NCBI RefSeq assembly: GCF_027941955.1
Contig: NZ_CP115960.1
Span: 3,841,001-3,905,000, forward strand
Direction of reading: 5' to 3'
From: Sphingomonas sp. 7/4-4
GTDB lineage: Bacteria > Pseudomonadota > Alphaproteobacteria > Sphingomonadales > Sphingomonadaceae
DNA length: 64,000 nucleotides
The translations under genes were made by a program, and so were the position numbers. Positions 8,776-17,032 of this stretch are shown in pieces. Position 1 is the first letter of the stretch. Each line of letters starts with the position of its first letter. Under the pieces are notes generated by a model. That model worked only from the letters and a program-made list of their open reading frames with translations, made no database searches and was not told the DNA's origin.

Positions 8776-9056
8776 GGTTGCTCCTCGGCGCCGACAGGCG
8801 TAAACAGGGTTTGCCGCGGCGCGCGACCGTTTCGACGGAAGCGGCTGCGGCAAATGCCTTGATCGGGCTGCGTGCCCGGTCCTTGGCAGCAGTCTCGCGA
8901 CACATTGAGACATGCACTGGGCTGTACCATGTTGGGCAAGGGTAGTACCTTTCCAGGTCCCGTCCTTGTGGCTCCATGGTAACCTAGTCCGCCGGCTTCG
9001 AGCCGGCGGACGTGCATTGGGCTTTGGCCGGCGCTGTTCTTGCGATAGCGTGCGGC
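8776..9056. other. Intergenic region with perfect 11-bp hairpin and a 100-base-spaced direct repeat
   Basis: The 281 bases between hppA and the unknown gene hold a perfect hairpin at 8987-9011, with arms GTCCGCCGGCT and AGCCGGCGGAC and loop TCG. It has no T-run after it, so it would be at best a weak terminator for hppA. GACATGCACTGGGCT at 8909-8923 is repeated as GACGTGCATTGGGCT at 9009-9023, 13 of 15 bases identical and exactly 100 bases apart. I see no clear promoter. Confidence 0.6.
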
Positions 9057-10412
9057 ATGTTTGTCCGGGCTTGTTTTCCTTTCTTCGATACGCGATTCGC
9101 GCGTGAGGATGCCGCGGTTGATCTTCGCCCGGCACCGCGCTGGCTTTATGGCGAGCCGCCGCCGCCGGCCGATTATGTCGGGCGATTGGGCAAGGTGGCG
9201 AAATGGATTCCACCGCGGCCCTATGCGCGCTGCTCCGCCGCCGACCTGATCAAGATCGAGCGCGGCGACGAGGATCAGTTCGCGCTGCGCGTGGACGGGA
9301 TCGAGATCGTCGCCGACCAGCACGGCCATGCCCGGCTCGCGGTGACGCTGGACGCGCAGGCCGCGGCCGGTGGGCAGGCGCAGCTGGGCGAGCTGATCGA
9401 GATGGTCTCCACCGCCGACGTCAGCGTCCGCCACCCCGATCGCCGGGGCGTATACGATACGCTGGGCGCGGCAGCGGAGGTGCTGTGCGACCTTTACGCG
9501 CGCGAATCCGCCCGCACCGCACCCGAGCCGCGCGGCGGGTATCAGCCCGACTGGGTCCATCCCGGACGCCCCTTCCTCGTGCTCGTCAACACGCGTCGCG
9601 AACCGGTCGCGCTGCCGCTGACGCTCGACATGCCCGCGCCCGATCCCGGCTTTGGCGGACGTATCCATTTCTTTCCGTGGCGCGCACCCGACGGCGATAC
9701 CGCGCTGCCGGTCTGGTATATCGACGCACCGCGTGGGGGTGACGCCTGGCGCCAGCCCGCCGAGGCGCTCGAGGATCTGACTGCGCATTACGAGGAATTG
9801 TTCCTCTGCGCGATGCTGGAGGAGCAGGCGGGCGACGATCCCGCTTATGCCGGCTTCCTCGAGCGGCATCGCAAACGGCTGGCCGGATCGCTGCGCCGCG
9901 AGCGTCGCCACGGCGTCGATCTGCAGGCGGCGCTGCGGCTGCTTTCGGACTATGACCGCTCCGTGCTCAAACCGCGCGAATCCGACACTCTCGAAGCGAC
10001 CTTGATTGCGCGGATCAACGCGCAGGTCGGCGATTCCATCCTGAGGAGAAACATCGTGGTCAACATCACCGGCGACAACAATCTCGTGAACCTCGGCGTG
10101 ATGAGCAACAACACCATCACCATGACCAACAAGGCGATCGACGAGGCCACGGCCCCGGACGCGCTCAAGACCCAGCTCAAGGCGCTCCGCGATCCGCTGA
10201 TCGAAGCGGCCAAGGAATTGCCCGAGGAGGACGCCAAGGCCCTGCTGAAGGATTACGAGACCTTCACGGATGCGGCGCTGCGGAAGAATCCGCCAAAGGA
10301 AGTGGTCAAGGCGCAGGGCAAGAACCTGATCGATACGGTCAAAGGCTTCGCCGCCTTCGCCACGCCGGTGGCGACGATCGTCGGCGCGATCCTCAAGATC
10401 GTCGCCGGCTGA
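9057..10412 (+). CDS. Unrecognised protein with an Asn-rich GDNN segment and hydrophobic C-terminus
   Basis: I do not recognise this family. The roughly 450-residue product has a long globular part with no motif I can name. Near residue 340 comes NIVVNITGDNNLVNLGVMSN, an Asn/Val-rich stretch that alternates like beta strands. A charged helical segment (KTQLKALRDPLIEAAKELPE) follows, then a hydrophobic Gly/Ala tail (FAAFATPVATIVGAILKIVAG) ending the protein. GDNN-type repeats next to a helix and a short hydrophobic tail occur in some bacterial conflict-system proteins, but that link is only a guess. The start is uncertain: ATG 9057 was chosen over GTG 9012, which abuts the hairpin. Neither has a good ribosome site. 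The gene stands alone. Confidence 0.75.
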   Translation: MFVRACFPFFDTRFAREDAAVDLRPAPRWLYGEPPPPADYVGRLGKVAKWIPPRPYARCSAADLIKIERGDEDQFALRVDGIEIVADQHGHARLAVTLDAQAAAGGQAQLGELIEMVSTADVSVRHPDRRGVYDTLGAAAEVLCDLYARESARTAPEPRGGYQPDWVHPGRPFLVLVNTRREPVALPLTLDMPAPDPGFGGRIHFFPWRAPDGDTALPVWYIDAPRGGDAWRQPAEALEDLTAHYEELFLCAMLEEQAGDDPAYAGFLERHRKRLAGSLRRERRHGVDLQAALRLLSDYDRSVLKPRESDTLEATLIARINAQVGDSILRRNIVVNITGDNNLVNLGVMSNNTITMTNKAIDEATAPDALKTQLKALRDPLIEAAKELPEEDAKALLKDYETFTDAALRKNPPKEVVKAQGKNLIDTVKGFAAFATPVATIVGAILKIVAG

Positions 10413-10421
10413 ATCCACGGG

Positions 10422-11564
10422 TCAGAGGCTGCGCGCGATCAGTACCTTCATGATCTCGTTCGACCCGCCATAGATGCGCTGCACGCGGGCGTTCCGCCAC
10501 ATCCGCGCGATCGGATAGTCGTTGATATAGCCATAGCCGCCATGGAGCTGGAGGCACTCGTCGACCACCTGGCCTTCGCTGTCGGTGACCCAAAGCTTGG
10601 CGATCGCGGCAGTGGTGAGGTCGAGCGTGCCGGCGAGCTGGCGCGTGATGCAGTCGTTGACGAACACACGCGCCACTTCCGCCTTGGCCTTGCATTCGGC
10701 GAGCTTGAACTGGGTGTTCTGGAAGTCGAACACGCGCTGTCCGAACGCCTGACGTTGCTTGACGTATTCGGTCGTCACCTCGACGGCCTTCTCCATCGTG
10801 ATCACGCTGGAGACCGCGATGACGAGGCGTTCGCGCGGCAGCTCGGCCATCAGCTGGCGGAAACCCTGACCCTCGGTCGTGCCGAGCAGATTGTCGGCGG
10901 GCACCCAGACATCGTCGAAGAACAGCTCGGAGGTGTCCTGCGCATCGAGTCCGATCTTGTCGAGCGCCTTGCCGCGGCGGAAGCCTTCGGCCTGATCGGT
11001 CTCGACGACGAGTAGCGAGACGCCCTTGCCGCCAGCCGCCGGATCGGTCTTGGCGACGACGATGACGAAATCGGCGATCTGGCCGTTCGAGATGAAGGTC
11101 TTGGCGCCGTTGATCCGATAGCCGTTGCCGTCCTTCAGCGCCGTGGTGCGGATCGCCTGCAGGTCGGAGCCTGCGCCGGGCTCGCTCATCGCGATCGCCG
11201 CGACGCTCTCGCCCGAGCAGAGCTTCGGCAGCCAGCGGCGTTTCTGCTCCTCGGTGCCGTGGGCGAGGACATAGGGCAGGATGATGACGTTGTGCAGCGA
11301 CAGCGCGAAACCCTCGACGCCGTGGCGGCCGACCTGTTCGACGAGCGTGACGTCATGACGGAAGTCGCCGCCGGCGCCGCCATATTCGGCCGGGATCGAG
11401 ACGCCGAGCAACCCGGCTTCGCCTGCCTGCCGCCAGAAGGCGCGCTCGACCTGTCCGGCGTCGCGCCATTTGGCGATGCGCTCGGGAGGGGCTTCGCGCT
11501 CGAAGAAACGCGCGGCGCCGTCGGCGAGGGCGACCAGTTCGGGGTCTTCGCGCCAGTTGCTCAC
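10422..11564 (-). CDS. Acyl-CoA dehydrogenase, long-chain type
   Basis: This 380-residue FAD enzyme introduces the alpha-beta double bond in acyl-CoA. FAD and substrate motifs are present: AIAMSEPGAGSDLQAIRT, NGAKTFISNGQIADF, YVKQRQAFG, and the C-terminal LQLHGGYGYINDYPIARMWR with RIYGGSNEIMK. The C-terminal GGSNE replaces the YEGT of medium-chain enzymes. As in long-chain and isovaleryl-CoA dehydrogenases, the base is then probably a Glu in the helix before YVKQR (AVEVTTEYV). The start is GTG 11564, overlapping the TGA of the upstream SDR gene. It is the last gene of a four-gene operon; the exact chain specificity is open. Confidence 0.9.
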   Translation of the reverse strand: MSNWREDPELVALADGAARFFEREAPPERIAKWRDAGQVERAFWRQAGEAGLLGVSIPAEYGGAGGDFRHDVTLVEQVGRHGVEGFALSLHNVIILPYVLAHGTEEQKRRWLPKLCSGESVAAIAMSEPGAGSDLQAIRTTALKDGNGYRINGAKTFISNGQIADFVIVVAKTDPAAGGKGVSLLVVETDQAEGFRRGKALDKIGLDAQDTSELFFDDVWVPADNLLGTTEGQGFRQLMAELPRERLVIAVSSVITMEKAVEVTTEYVKQRQAFGQRVFDFQNTQFKLAECKAKAEVARVFVNDCITRQLAGTLDLTTAAIAKLWVTDSEGQVVDECLQLHGGYGYINDYPIARMWRNARVQRIYGGSNEIMKVLIARSL

Positions 11565-12340
11565 CGCGGCGCCATGCGGATCGCGCCGTCGAGCCGCACG
11601 TCCTCGCCGTTGAAATAGGGGTTGCGCAGCATCTCGAGCGCGAGGCTGGCATAGTCTTCCGGCCGCCCGAGGCGCTTGGGGAAGGGCACCGAGGCGGCCA
11701 GCGCTTCCTTCACTTGCGGCGGCGCGGCGTTCATCAGCGGCGTGTCGAAGATGCCGGGGAGGATCGTGTTGACGCGGATGCCCTCGCCCGAAAGGTCGCG
11801 CGCGATCGGCAGGGTCATGCCGACGATCCCGCCCTTCGACGCCGAATAGGCCGCCTGGCCGATCTGGCCGTCCTCGGCGGCGACGCTGGCGGTGTTGACG
11901 ATCGCGCCGCGCTCGCCGTCTTGGTCGGGGTCGAGTGTGAGCATGCCGGCGGCCGACTTCACGATGCAGCGGAAGCTGCCGACGAGGTTGACCTGGATCA
12001 CCCAGTCGAACGCCGCGGCGGGGAATTGGCGGATCTCGCCGGTCGCCTTGTCGCGCCCGACGGTCTTGAAGGCATTGCCCACGCCGGCGCAATTGACGAG
12101 GATCCGCTCCTGGCCGTGCGCGTCGCGAGCCTTGGCGAAACCGGCATCGACTTCGTCGTCCGAGCGGACGTCGACCTTGCAGAAGATTCCGCCGATCTCG
12201 GCCGCGAGCAGTTCGCCCTTTTCGGCATTCATGTCGAACAACGCGACCTTCGCACCCGCCGCGGCGAGTGCCCGCGCGGTTGCCGCGCCGAGGCCCGAGG
12301 CGCCGCCCGTCACCACTGCTGCAATGTTCTCGAACTTCAT
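11561..12340 (-). CDS. SDR-family 3-hydroxyacyl-CoA dehydrogenase, HSD10-like
   Basis: The 259-residue Rossmann enzyme shows TGGASGLG (11-18) for NAD binding, VNCAGVG, a catalytic Ser in ASVAAEDGQIG and the YSASK active-site pair. The overall pattern and the C-terminal RPEDYASLALEMLRNPYFNG match type 2 3-hydroxyacyl-CoA dehydrogenases (HSD17B10-like). These oxidise 2-methyl-3-hydroxyacyl-CoA and related branched substrates. That fits the racemase, thiolase and dehydrogenase around it. Its TGA overlaps the GTG of the dehydrogenase gene, and its ATG lies 10 bases after the CoA-transferase stop. Confidence 0.9.
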   Translation of the reverse strand: MKFENIAAVVTGGASGLGAATARALAAAGAKVALFDMNAEKGELLAAEIGGIFCKVDVRSDDEVDAGFAKARDAHGQERILVNCAGVGNAFKTVGRDKATGEIRQFPAAAFDWVIQVNLVGSFRCIVKSAAGMLTLDPDQDGERGAIVNTASVAAEDGQIGQAAYSASKGGIVGMTLPIARDLSGEGIRVNTILPGIFDTPLMNAAPPQVKEALAASVPFPKRLGRPEDYASLALEMLRNPYFNGEDVRLDGAIRMAPR

Positions 12341-12350
12341 GCCATTCTCC

Positions 12351-13444
12351 TCAGCCGATCGTCACCGCGGCTTTCAGGGCCGCGATCCGGGGTTCGTCAT
12401 ATCCGAGCTCGGCCAGCACCCGATCGGTCCATTCGCCGGGTTGTGAAACCTTCGGCGGCGATGCGGGTGTGGCGGCGAAGCGCGGCGCGGGGTGGGGGCG
12501 CCGCCCGCGAAGGTGCCGCGCTCAACGTTGTGCGGGTGGGCTGCCGCCTCGTCGAAAGTGAGGACCGGCGACACGCACGCCTCGGGCGCGAAATGCGCGA
12601 CCCATTCGTCGCGCGTGCGGGTGGCGAAGATCGCCGCGAAGCGTTCGGTCCGCGCGGGCCAGGCGGCGGCGTCCATCTGGCCGGCACCGTCCTCGCCGAG
12701 GCCTGCCACCAGCGCGGCATAGAATTGCGGCTCGATCGCGCCGACTGCGACATAGCGGCCATCGGCGCAGGCATAGGTCCGGTAGAAAGGCGCGGCGCCG
12801 CTCAGCAGGTTCGCGCCCGGGCCGTCCTGCCACATGCCCGCGGCCTTGAACCCCCAGCTCATGCTGGCGAGCAATGCGGCGCCCTCGGTCATCGCCGCGT
12901 CGACGACTTGTCCGGGCGCGCCCATCTTCACGCCGAGCAATGCGCTGACCATCCCGAAGGCGAGCAGCATCCCGCCGCCGCCGAAATCGCCGACATAATT
13001 GACCGGGGCGACCGGCGGCCCGCCCGGTGTGCCGATCCCGTCGAGCAGCCCGGCGACGGCGATATAGTTGATGTCGTGGCCGGGGGCTTGGGCGAGCGGG
13101 CCGTCCTGTCCCCAGCCGGTCATCCGGCCATAGACGAGGCGCGGATTATCGCCGAGCAGCACTTCCGGCCCGAGGCCCAGCCGTTCCATCACGCCCGGGC
13201 GAAATCCTTCGATGATGCCGTCGGTGCCGCGGCACAGCGCGCGGGCGATCTCCACGCCTTCGGGTGCCTTGAGCTCGACGCCGATGGCCTTGCGGTTTCG
13301 GGCCAGCGCGTGCGGGCCGAAGGCGGCGCCGGGGCGCTCGATCCGGATCACCTCGGCACCGTGATCGGCAAGCATCATCGCGGCGAACGGGCCGGGGCCG
13401 ATGCCGCCGAACTCGATGATGCGGATGCCGGAGAGGGTGCCCAT
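12351..13444 (-). CDS. CaiB/BaiF family: alpha-methylacyl-CoA racemase-like (frameshifted)
   Basis: The protein starts MGTLSGIRIIEFGGIGPGPF at 13444. It carries racemase-like residues: His in PGHDINYIA and Asp in NYVGDFGGGGM, which form the catalytic pair in methylacyl-CoA racemases. These enzymes epimerise (R)- and (S)-2-methylacyl-CoA so that beta-oxidation can proceed. The frame breaks near 12489-12492, where one G is missing from a G run. Past it, FAATPASPPKVSQPGEWTDR continues to a stop at 12351, giving about 365 residues, the normal length. Without the repair the end is a non-homologous Arg-rich tail. It is the second gene of the operon. Confidence 0.85.
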
Positions 13445-13449
13445 CAAAA

Positions 13450-13571
13450 TCCTCCCCCGGAGGGGAGGGGGACCGCGAAGCGGTGGAGGGGTAGTTGCCC
13501 CAAGCGATATCGCCCGTGGAGACTACCCCTCCACCAAGCTGCGCTTGGTTCCCCTCCCCTCCGGGGAGGAT
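13450..13571. repeat. Long GC-rich inverted repeat inside the acyl-CoA operon
   Basis: TCCTCCCCCGGAGGGGAGGG at 13450 pairs with the mirror sequence ending GGGGAGGA at 13571. An inner AGGGGTAGT/ACTACCCCT stem lies around the middle. It lies between the thiolase stop and the racemase start and so probably sits within the transcript. It is of the same class as the elements at 413, 3621, 37086 and 42046. Confidence 0.8.
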
Positions 13572-13582
13572 TGTGTGAACCC

Positions 13583-14734
13583 TCACAGCGCCTCGACGAT
13601 CGTCACGTTGGCGATGCCGCCGCCCTCGCACATCGTCTGGAGGCCGTAGCGCAGGCCGCGCTTGCGCAGCGCGTGGACGAGCGTCGTCATCAGCTTGGTG
13701 CCCGAAGCGCCCAGAGGGTGGCCGAGCGCGATCGCGCCGCCGTTTACGTTGAGCTTGTCGGGATCGGCGCCGACATGCCCGAGCCACGCCAGCGGCACCG
13801 GCGCGAACGCTTCGTTGACTTCGTACAGGTCGATATCGTCGATCCGCATCCCCGCGCGCCTGAGCGCCCGGTCGGTCGCGAACAGCGGCTCCTCCAGCAT
13901 GATCACCGGATCGCCCGCCGTGACGGTGAGGTTGTGGATGCGCGCCAGCGGCGTCAGCCCATGCGCCTTGAGCGCGGTCTCGCTCACCACCATCACCCCC
14001 GATGCGCCGTCGCAGATCTGGCTCGCATTGCCCGCGGTGATCACGCCGCCTTCGACCAAAGTCTTGAGGCTGCCCAGCCCCTCCCTGCTCGCATCGAAGC
14101 GGATGCCTTCGTCCTGTGCGTGCCGGGCGGGGCCGTCGGCGGTCTCGATATCGAGCGCAAGGATCTCGTCGGCGAAGTCGCCGCGTTCGACCGCGGCGGC
14201 GGCGCGGCGGTGGCTCTCAAGCGACCAGGCGTCGAGTGCTTCGCGGCTGTGCCCGTATTTCTTCGCGATCATCTCGGCGCCGGTGAACTGGCTGAACCCG
14301 CGCACGCCGAAGCGTTCCAGCTGGCGATCGCTATAGGGCTTCGCGCCGGCGACCGACGTTCCCATCGGTACGCGGCTCATATGCTCGACGCCGGCGGCGA
14401 TCACCACGTCCTGCGTGCCCGACATCACGGCTTGCGCGGCGAACTGGATCGCCTGTTGCGAGCTGCCGCACTGGCGGTCGATCGTGACGGCGGGGATGCT
14501 CGCGGGAAGCCCCGAGGCGAGCACTGCGTTGCGGCCGACGTGGAGTGCCTGCTCGCCCGCCTGGCCGACACAGCCCATGATGACGTCGTCGATCGCGGCG
14601 GGATCCACGCCGCTCCGCGCCGCGACCTCGGCGAGCATTGCTCCGGCGAGATCGACCGGGTGCCAACCCATCAGCCGGCCGCCCCGCCGCCCGCCGGCGG
14701 TGCGCGCCGCCGCGACGATATATGCCTCCGCCAT
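13583..14734 (-). CDS. Acetyl-CoA acetyltransferase / 3-ketoacyl-CoA thiolase
   Basis: This 383-residue thiolase performs CoA-dependent cleavage of 3-ketoacyl-CoA (or the reverse Claisen condensation). The nucleophilic Cys is in TIDRQCGSSQQAI. The second-half active site shows NEAFAPVPLAW, NVNGGAIALGHPLGASG and the C-terminal MCEGGGIAN, with the catalytic His and Cys. ATG 14734 follows an AGGAGAGGG site. It is the promoter-proximal gene of the leftward operon (thiolase, racemase, SDR, acyl-CoA dehydrogenase). An operator-like palindrome lies 30-49 bases upstream. No enoyl-CoA hydratase is in the operon. Confidence 0.94.
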   Translation of the reverse strand: MAEAYIVAAARTAGGRRGGRLMGWHPVDLAGAMLAEVAARSGVDPAAIDDVIMGCVGQAGEQALHVGRNAVLASGLPASIPAVTIDRQCGSSQQAIQFAAQAVMSGTQDVVIAAGVEHMSRVPMGTSVAGAKPYSDRQLERFGVRGFSQFTGAEMIAKKYGHSREALDAWSLESHRRAAAAVERGDFADEILALDIETADGPARHAQDEGIRFDASREGLGSLKTLVEGGVITAGNASQICDGASGVMVVSETALKAHGLTPLARIHNLTVTAGDPVIMLEEPLFATDRALRRAGMRIDDIDLYEVNEAFAPVPLAWLGHVGADPDKLNVNGGAIALGHPLGASGTKLMTTLVHALRKRGLRYGLQTMCEGGGIANVTIVEAL

Positions 14735-14763
14735 CACCCTCTCCTCGCGGCACTGCCGGCCGT

Positions 14764-14783
14764 CACTTACATCAGTGTAAGTG
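14764..14783. promoter_or_regulatory. Palindromic operator upstream of the thiolase operon
   Basis: CACTTACA-TCAG-TGTAAGTG is a perfect inverted repeat with 8-base arms, 30 bases upstream of the thiolase ATG. TTAC...GTAA symmetry with a short spacer is typical of TetR-family repressors that control acyl-CoA degradation genes. No such regulator is in the window, so the partner is unidentified. Confidence 0.6.
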
Positions 14784-14948
14784 GCGCGCGACGGCCAAGG
14801 CAAGCGCTTGTTCGGCGCTGGACTTTGCGGGCCGGGCACCCCATCTTGGCACATTGGACGTCGCGATCTGCCGTCCACCTTCCCTTTTCATGCGCGGCAG
14901 AGTAAAGGCACCGCCACTTTTGCTCGCATTCACTCGAGAGGCATATTT

Positions 14949-15167
14949 TTGGCCAAAGAAGAACTCCTTGAAATGCGCGGTCAGGTCGTTGAGCTTCTGC
15001 CCAACGCCATGTTCCGCGTTCGGCTCGAGAATGATCACGAGATCCTCGGCCACACCGCCGGCAAGATGCGCAAGAATCGCATCCGCGTGCTGGTCGGCGA
15101 CGAAGTTCTCGTCGAACTCACGCCCTACGACCTGACCAAGGGCCGTATCACCTACCGCTTCAAGTGA
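14949..15167 (+). CDS. infA: Translation initiation factor IF-1
   Basis: IF-1 is a 72-residue OB-fold protein that occupies the A site of the 30S subunit during initiation. The sequence is nearly canonical: AKEELLEMRGQVVELLPNAM, VRLENDHEILGHTAGKMRKN and VELTPYDLTKGRITYRFK. The family N-terminus (MAKEE) places the start at TTG 14949, with a GAGAGG site seven bases upstream. The gene diverges from the thiolase operon across about 214 bases. maf follows within 11 bases. Confidence 0.96.
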   Translation: MAKEELLEMRGQVVELLPNAMFRVRLENDHEILGHTAGKMRKNRIRVLVGDEVLVELTPYDLTKGRITYRFK

Positions 15168-15178
15168 GCGTCGGGCCG

Positions 15179-15781
15179 ATGCGGCTCGTCCTCGCTTCCA
15201 CTTCGCCCCGCCGGCTGGATCTGCTCAAGCGGATCGGCGCCGAGCCTGCGCGCATCGCCGCCCCCGACGTCGACGAGGACGTCCATGCCGGCGAGCTGCC
15301 GCGTGCCTATGTGCTCCGCGTCGCTTTGGCCAAGGCGCAGGCGGTCGAGCGCGGCGCGGACGAGATCGTCCTCGCCGGCGATACCACCATCGCCGTCGGC
15401 CGCCGCATCCTCGCCAAGCCCGCGGACGAAGCCGATCTGCGCCGGATGCTGGCGCTGCTCTCGGGCCGGCGGCACCATTGCCTGTCGGCGGTGTGCCTGA
15501 TCGGGCTGGACGGGAAAGCCCGGACACGGATCTCGGACACGATCGTCACCTTCAAACGGCTGAGCGACGCCGAGATCGACTGGTACGTCGCGAGCGGCGA
15601 AGGCATGGGCAAGGCGGGCGGCTATGCGATCCAGGGCAAGGCCGAGGCCTTTGTCCGCTTCCTCTCGGGCAGCCATTCGGGCGTGGTCGGGTTGCCGGTG
15701 TTCGAGACCCGCGCACTGCTCGAGGCTGCTGGCCACCCGCTGCATCAGCAGCGGGACCACGAAGGGCGCGCGCTTGGCTGA
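15179..15781 (+). CDS. maf: Maf-like nucleoside triphosphate pyrophosphatase
   Basis: Maf/YhdE enzymes hydrolyse non-canonical or surplus NTPs to NMP and pyrophosphate. The product of about 200 residues shows the family start MRLVLASTSPRRLDLL with the phosphate-binding SxSPRR loop. LAGDTTIAV carries the catalytic Asp, followed by GKAGGYAIQG and SGSHSGVVGLP. ATG 15179 is chosen because it gives the family N-terminus; GTG 15164, overlapping the infA stop, would add five residues. It overlaps the TTG of the following RNase gene. Confidence 0.93.
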   Translation: MRLVLASTSPRRLDLLKRIGAEPARIAAPDVDEDVHAGELPRAYVLRVALAKAQAVERGADEIVLAGDTTIAVGRRILAKPADEADLRRMLALLSGRRHHCLSAVCLIGLDGKARTRISDTIVTFKRLSDAEIDWYVASGEGMGKAGGYAIQGKAEAFVRFLSGSHSGVVGLPVFETRALLEAAGHPLHQQRDHEGRALG

Positions 15782-16720
15782 GTGGCTCTACGAGGCCGGC
15801 ATCGGCGAGAACCGCGCCGCGCTCGTCTCGCGCGGGGTCATCTGGAAGGCGCGGATCGAACTCGAAGGCAGCGCACCGCGACACGGGGCGGTGCTGAACG
15901 CGCGGCTGGTCGACAAGAGCACCGGCAAGGTCGCGTTCGAAGGCGGCGAGGCACTGTGCGATCCGCTGCCGCAGGGAATCACCCAGGGCGGCACGCTGAG
16001 GGTGCGGATCGTGCGCGAGGCGATTCCCGAGCCCGGCCGTGCCAAGCTTCCCAAGGCAGTGCCGGCGGGCGTGGACGCGGTGCCGGGCGAAGGGCCGGAC
16101 CTGCTGGCGCGGATCTCCGCGACCGAGGTGCCGGTACGAATGCTGCGCGCGCATGAGAGCGACCTGCTGGAGGAAGCGGGTTGGTCCGAAGTGCTCGAAG
16201 AGGCAGTGACCGGCGAGATCGGGTTCCCCGGCGGCGCGCTGCGGCTGTCGCCCACGCCGGCGATGACCTTGTTCGACGTCGACGGCGGCGGACCGCTCGA
16301 ACCGCTGGCGGTGGCGGCCGCGCATGCGGTGGCACGGGCGATCGAACGGCACGGGATCGCCGGGTCGATCGGCGTGGATTTCCCGACCCTGGCGAACAAG
16401 GCGGCGCGGCAGGCAGTGGCGGAGGCGATCGACGCGGCACTGCCACAGCCGTTCGAACGCACCACCGTCAACGGTTTCGGTTTCCTGCAGATCGTGCGGC
16501 GGCGGACCCGTCCCTCGCTTCCGGAGCTGTTGCGTGCCGATCCGGTGGGAGCACAGGCACGCGCGGAGCTGCGCCGTATCGAGCGGCTTCCCCGCCGCCG
16601 CCGGCTACCCATATGGTGGACAGGCGAATCGCCAACCGGCTGGCGCAGCGGCCCGAATGGACCGCCGAGCTGGCGCGGCGCATCGGCGGCGCGACGGCGT
16701 TCGTCGCCCCCAAGGAGTAG
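15774..16720 (+). CDS. rng: Ribonuclease E/G family protein, short form (frameshifted)
   Basis: The protein starts at TTG 15774 inside the end of maf (AEWLYEAGIGENRAALVSRG). It has the RNase G-like catalytic half: LLARISATEVPVRML, the metal-binding LFDVDGGGPLEP, and GIAGSIGVDFPTLANKAARQ. There is no N-terminal S1 domain of usual size, matching the short RNase G-like proteins between maf and yacG in sphingomonads. The frame breaks near 16586, where one G is missing before CTTCCCC. The tail continues ATHMVDRRIANRLAQRPEWT to TAG 16720, about 315 residues in all. yacG follows after three bases. Confidence 0.82.
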
Positions 16721-16723
16721 ACA

Positions 16724-16909
16724 TTGGCCAAGCGTGACGGCTGCCCGATTTGCGGCAAACCAACCGAACCCGGATTCAAGCCCTTTTGCAGCCGCGGCTG
16801 CAAGGATCGCGACCTGCTGCAATGGCTGGGCGAAGGCTATCGTGTTCCTGGCGAGCCTGTCGATCCGGGACAACAAAGCGGGCTGGACAGCGCGCGGGAC
16901 GCCGACTAA
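16724..16909 (+). CDS. yacG: DNA gyrase inhibitor YacG (zinc-binding)
   Basis: This 61-residue zinc protein binds GyrB and inhibits gyrase in E. coli. The four ligands are clear: CPIC near the N-terminus and CSRGC, giving C-x2-C-x15-C-x3-C. Next is the usual RDLLQWLGEGYRVPGEP. The start is TTG 16724 (MAKRDGCPICG), three bases after the RNase gene, so the two are coupled. It is the third gene in this cluster to use TTG. Confidence 0.93.
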   Translation: MAKRDGCPICGKPTEPGFKPFCSRGCKDRDLLQWLGEGYRVPGEPVDPGQQSGLDSARDAD

Positions 16910-16938
16910 GAGGCCCGCTCCCGGCCACGCCGGGCCCT

Positions 16939-17014
16939 GCCCGGGTAGCTCAGTTGGTAGAGCATGCGACTGAAAATCGCAGTGTCGGCGGTTCGACTCC
17001 GTCCCCGGGCACCA
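16939..17014 (+). tRNA. tRNA-Phe (GAA)
   Basis: The gene spans 76 bases including an encoded CCA. The acceptor arms GCCCGGG/CCCGGGC pair perfectly. The D arm contains AGCTCAGTTGGTAGAGC, the anticodon loop is CTGAAAA with anticodon GAA, and the T arm is GGCGGTTCGACTCCGTC. It lies 29 bases after yacG. On the opposite strand, the unrepaired reading frame of the EamA gene runs through it. Confidence 0.97.
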
Positions 17015-17032
17015 CTTTCCTCGCGCTGAAAC

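Noticed and set aside
8987..9011. Riboswitch or thermosensor upstream of the orphan gene
   Set aside because: It is only a simple stem with a 3-base loop and no conserved riboswitch core.
9012..10412. GTG 9012 as start of the orphan gene
   Set aside because: It would abut the base of a perfect hairpin with no ribosome site, and the codons between 9012 and 9057 look non-coding. It is kept only as an alternative.
11714..14905. Very long open frame antisense to the acyl-CoA operon (and similar long ones, e.g. 6550-9213 minus and 3213-5735 minus)
   Set aside because: High G+C leaves few stops in other frames. The translations are Arg/Ala/Asp-rich without motifs, while the opposite strand carries clear enzymes.
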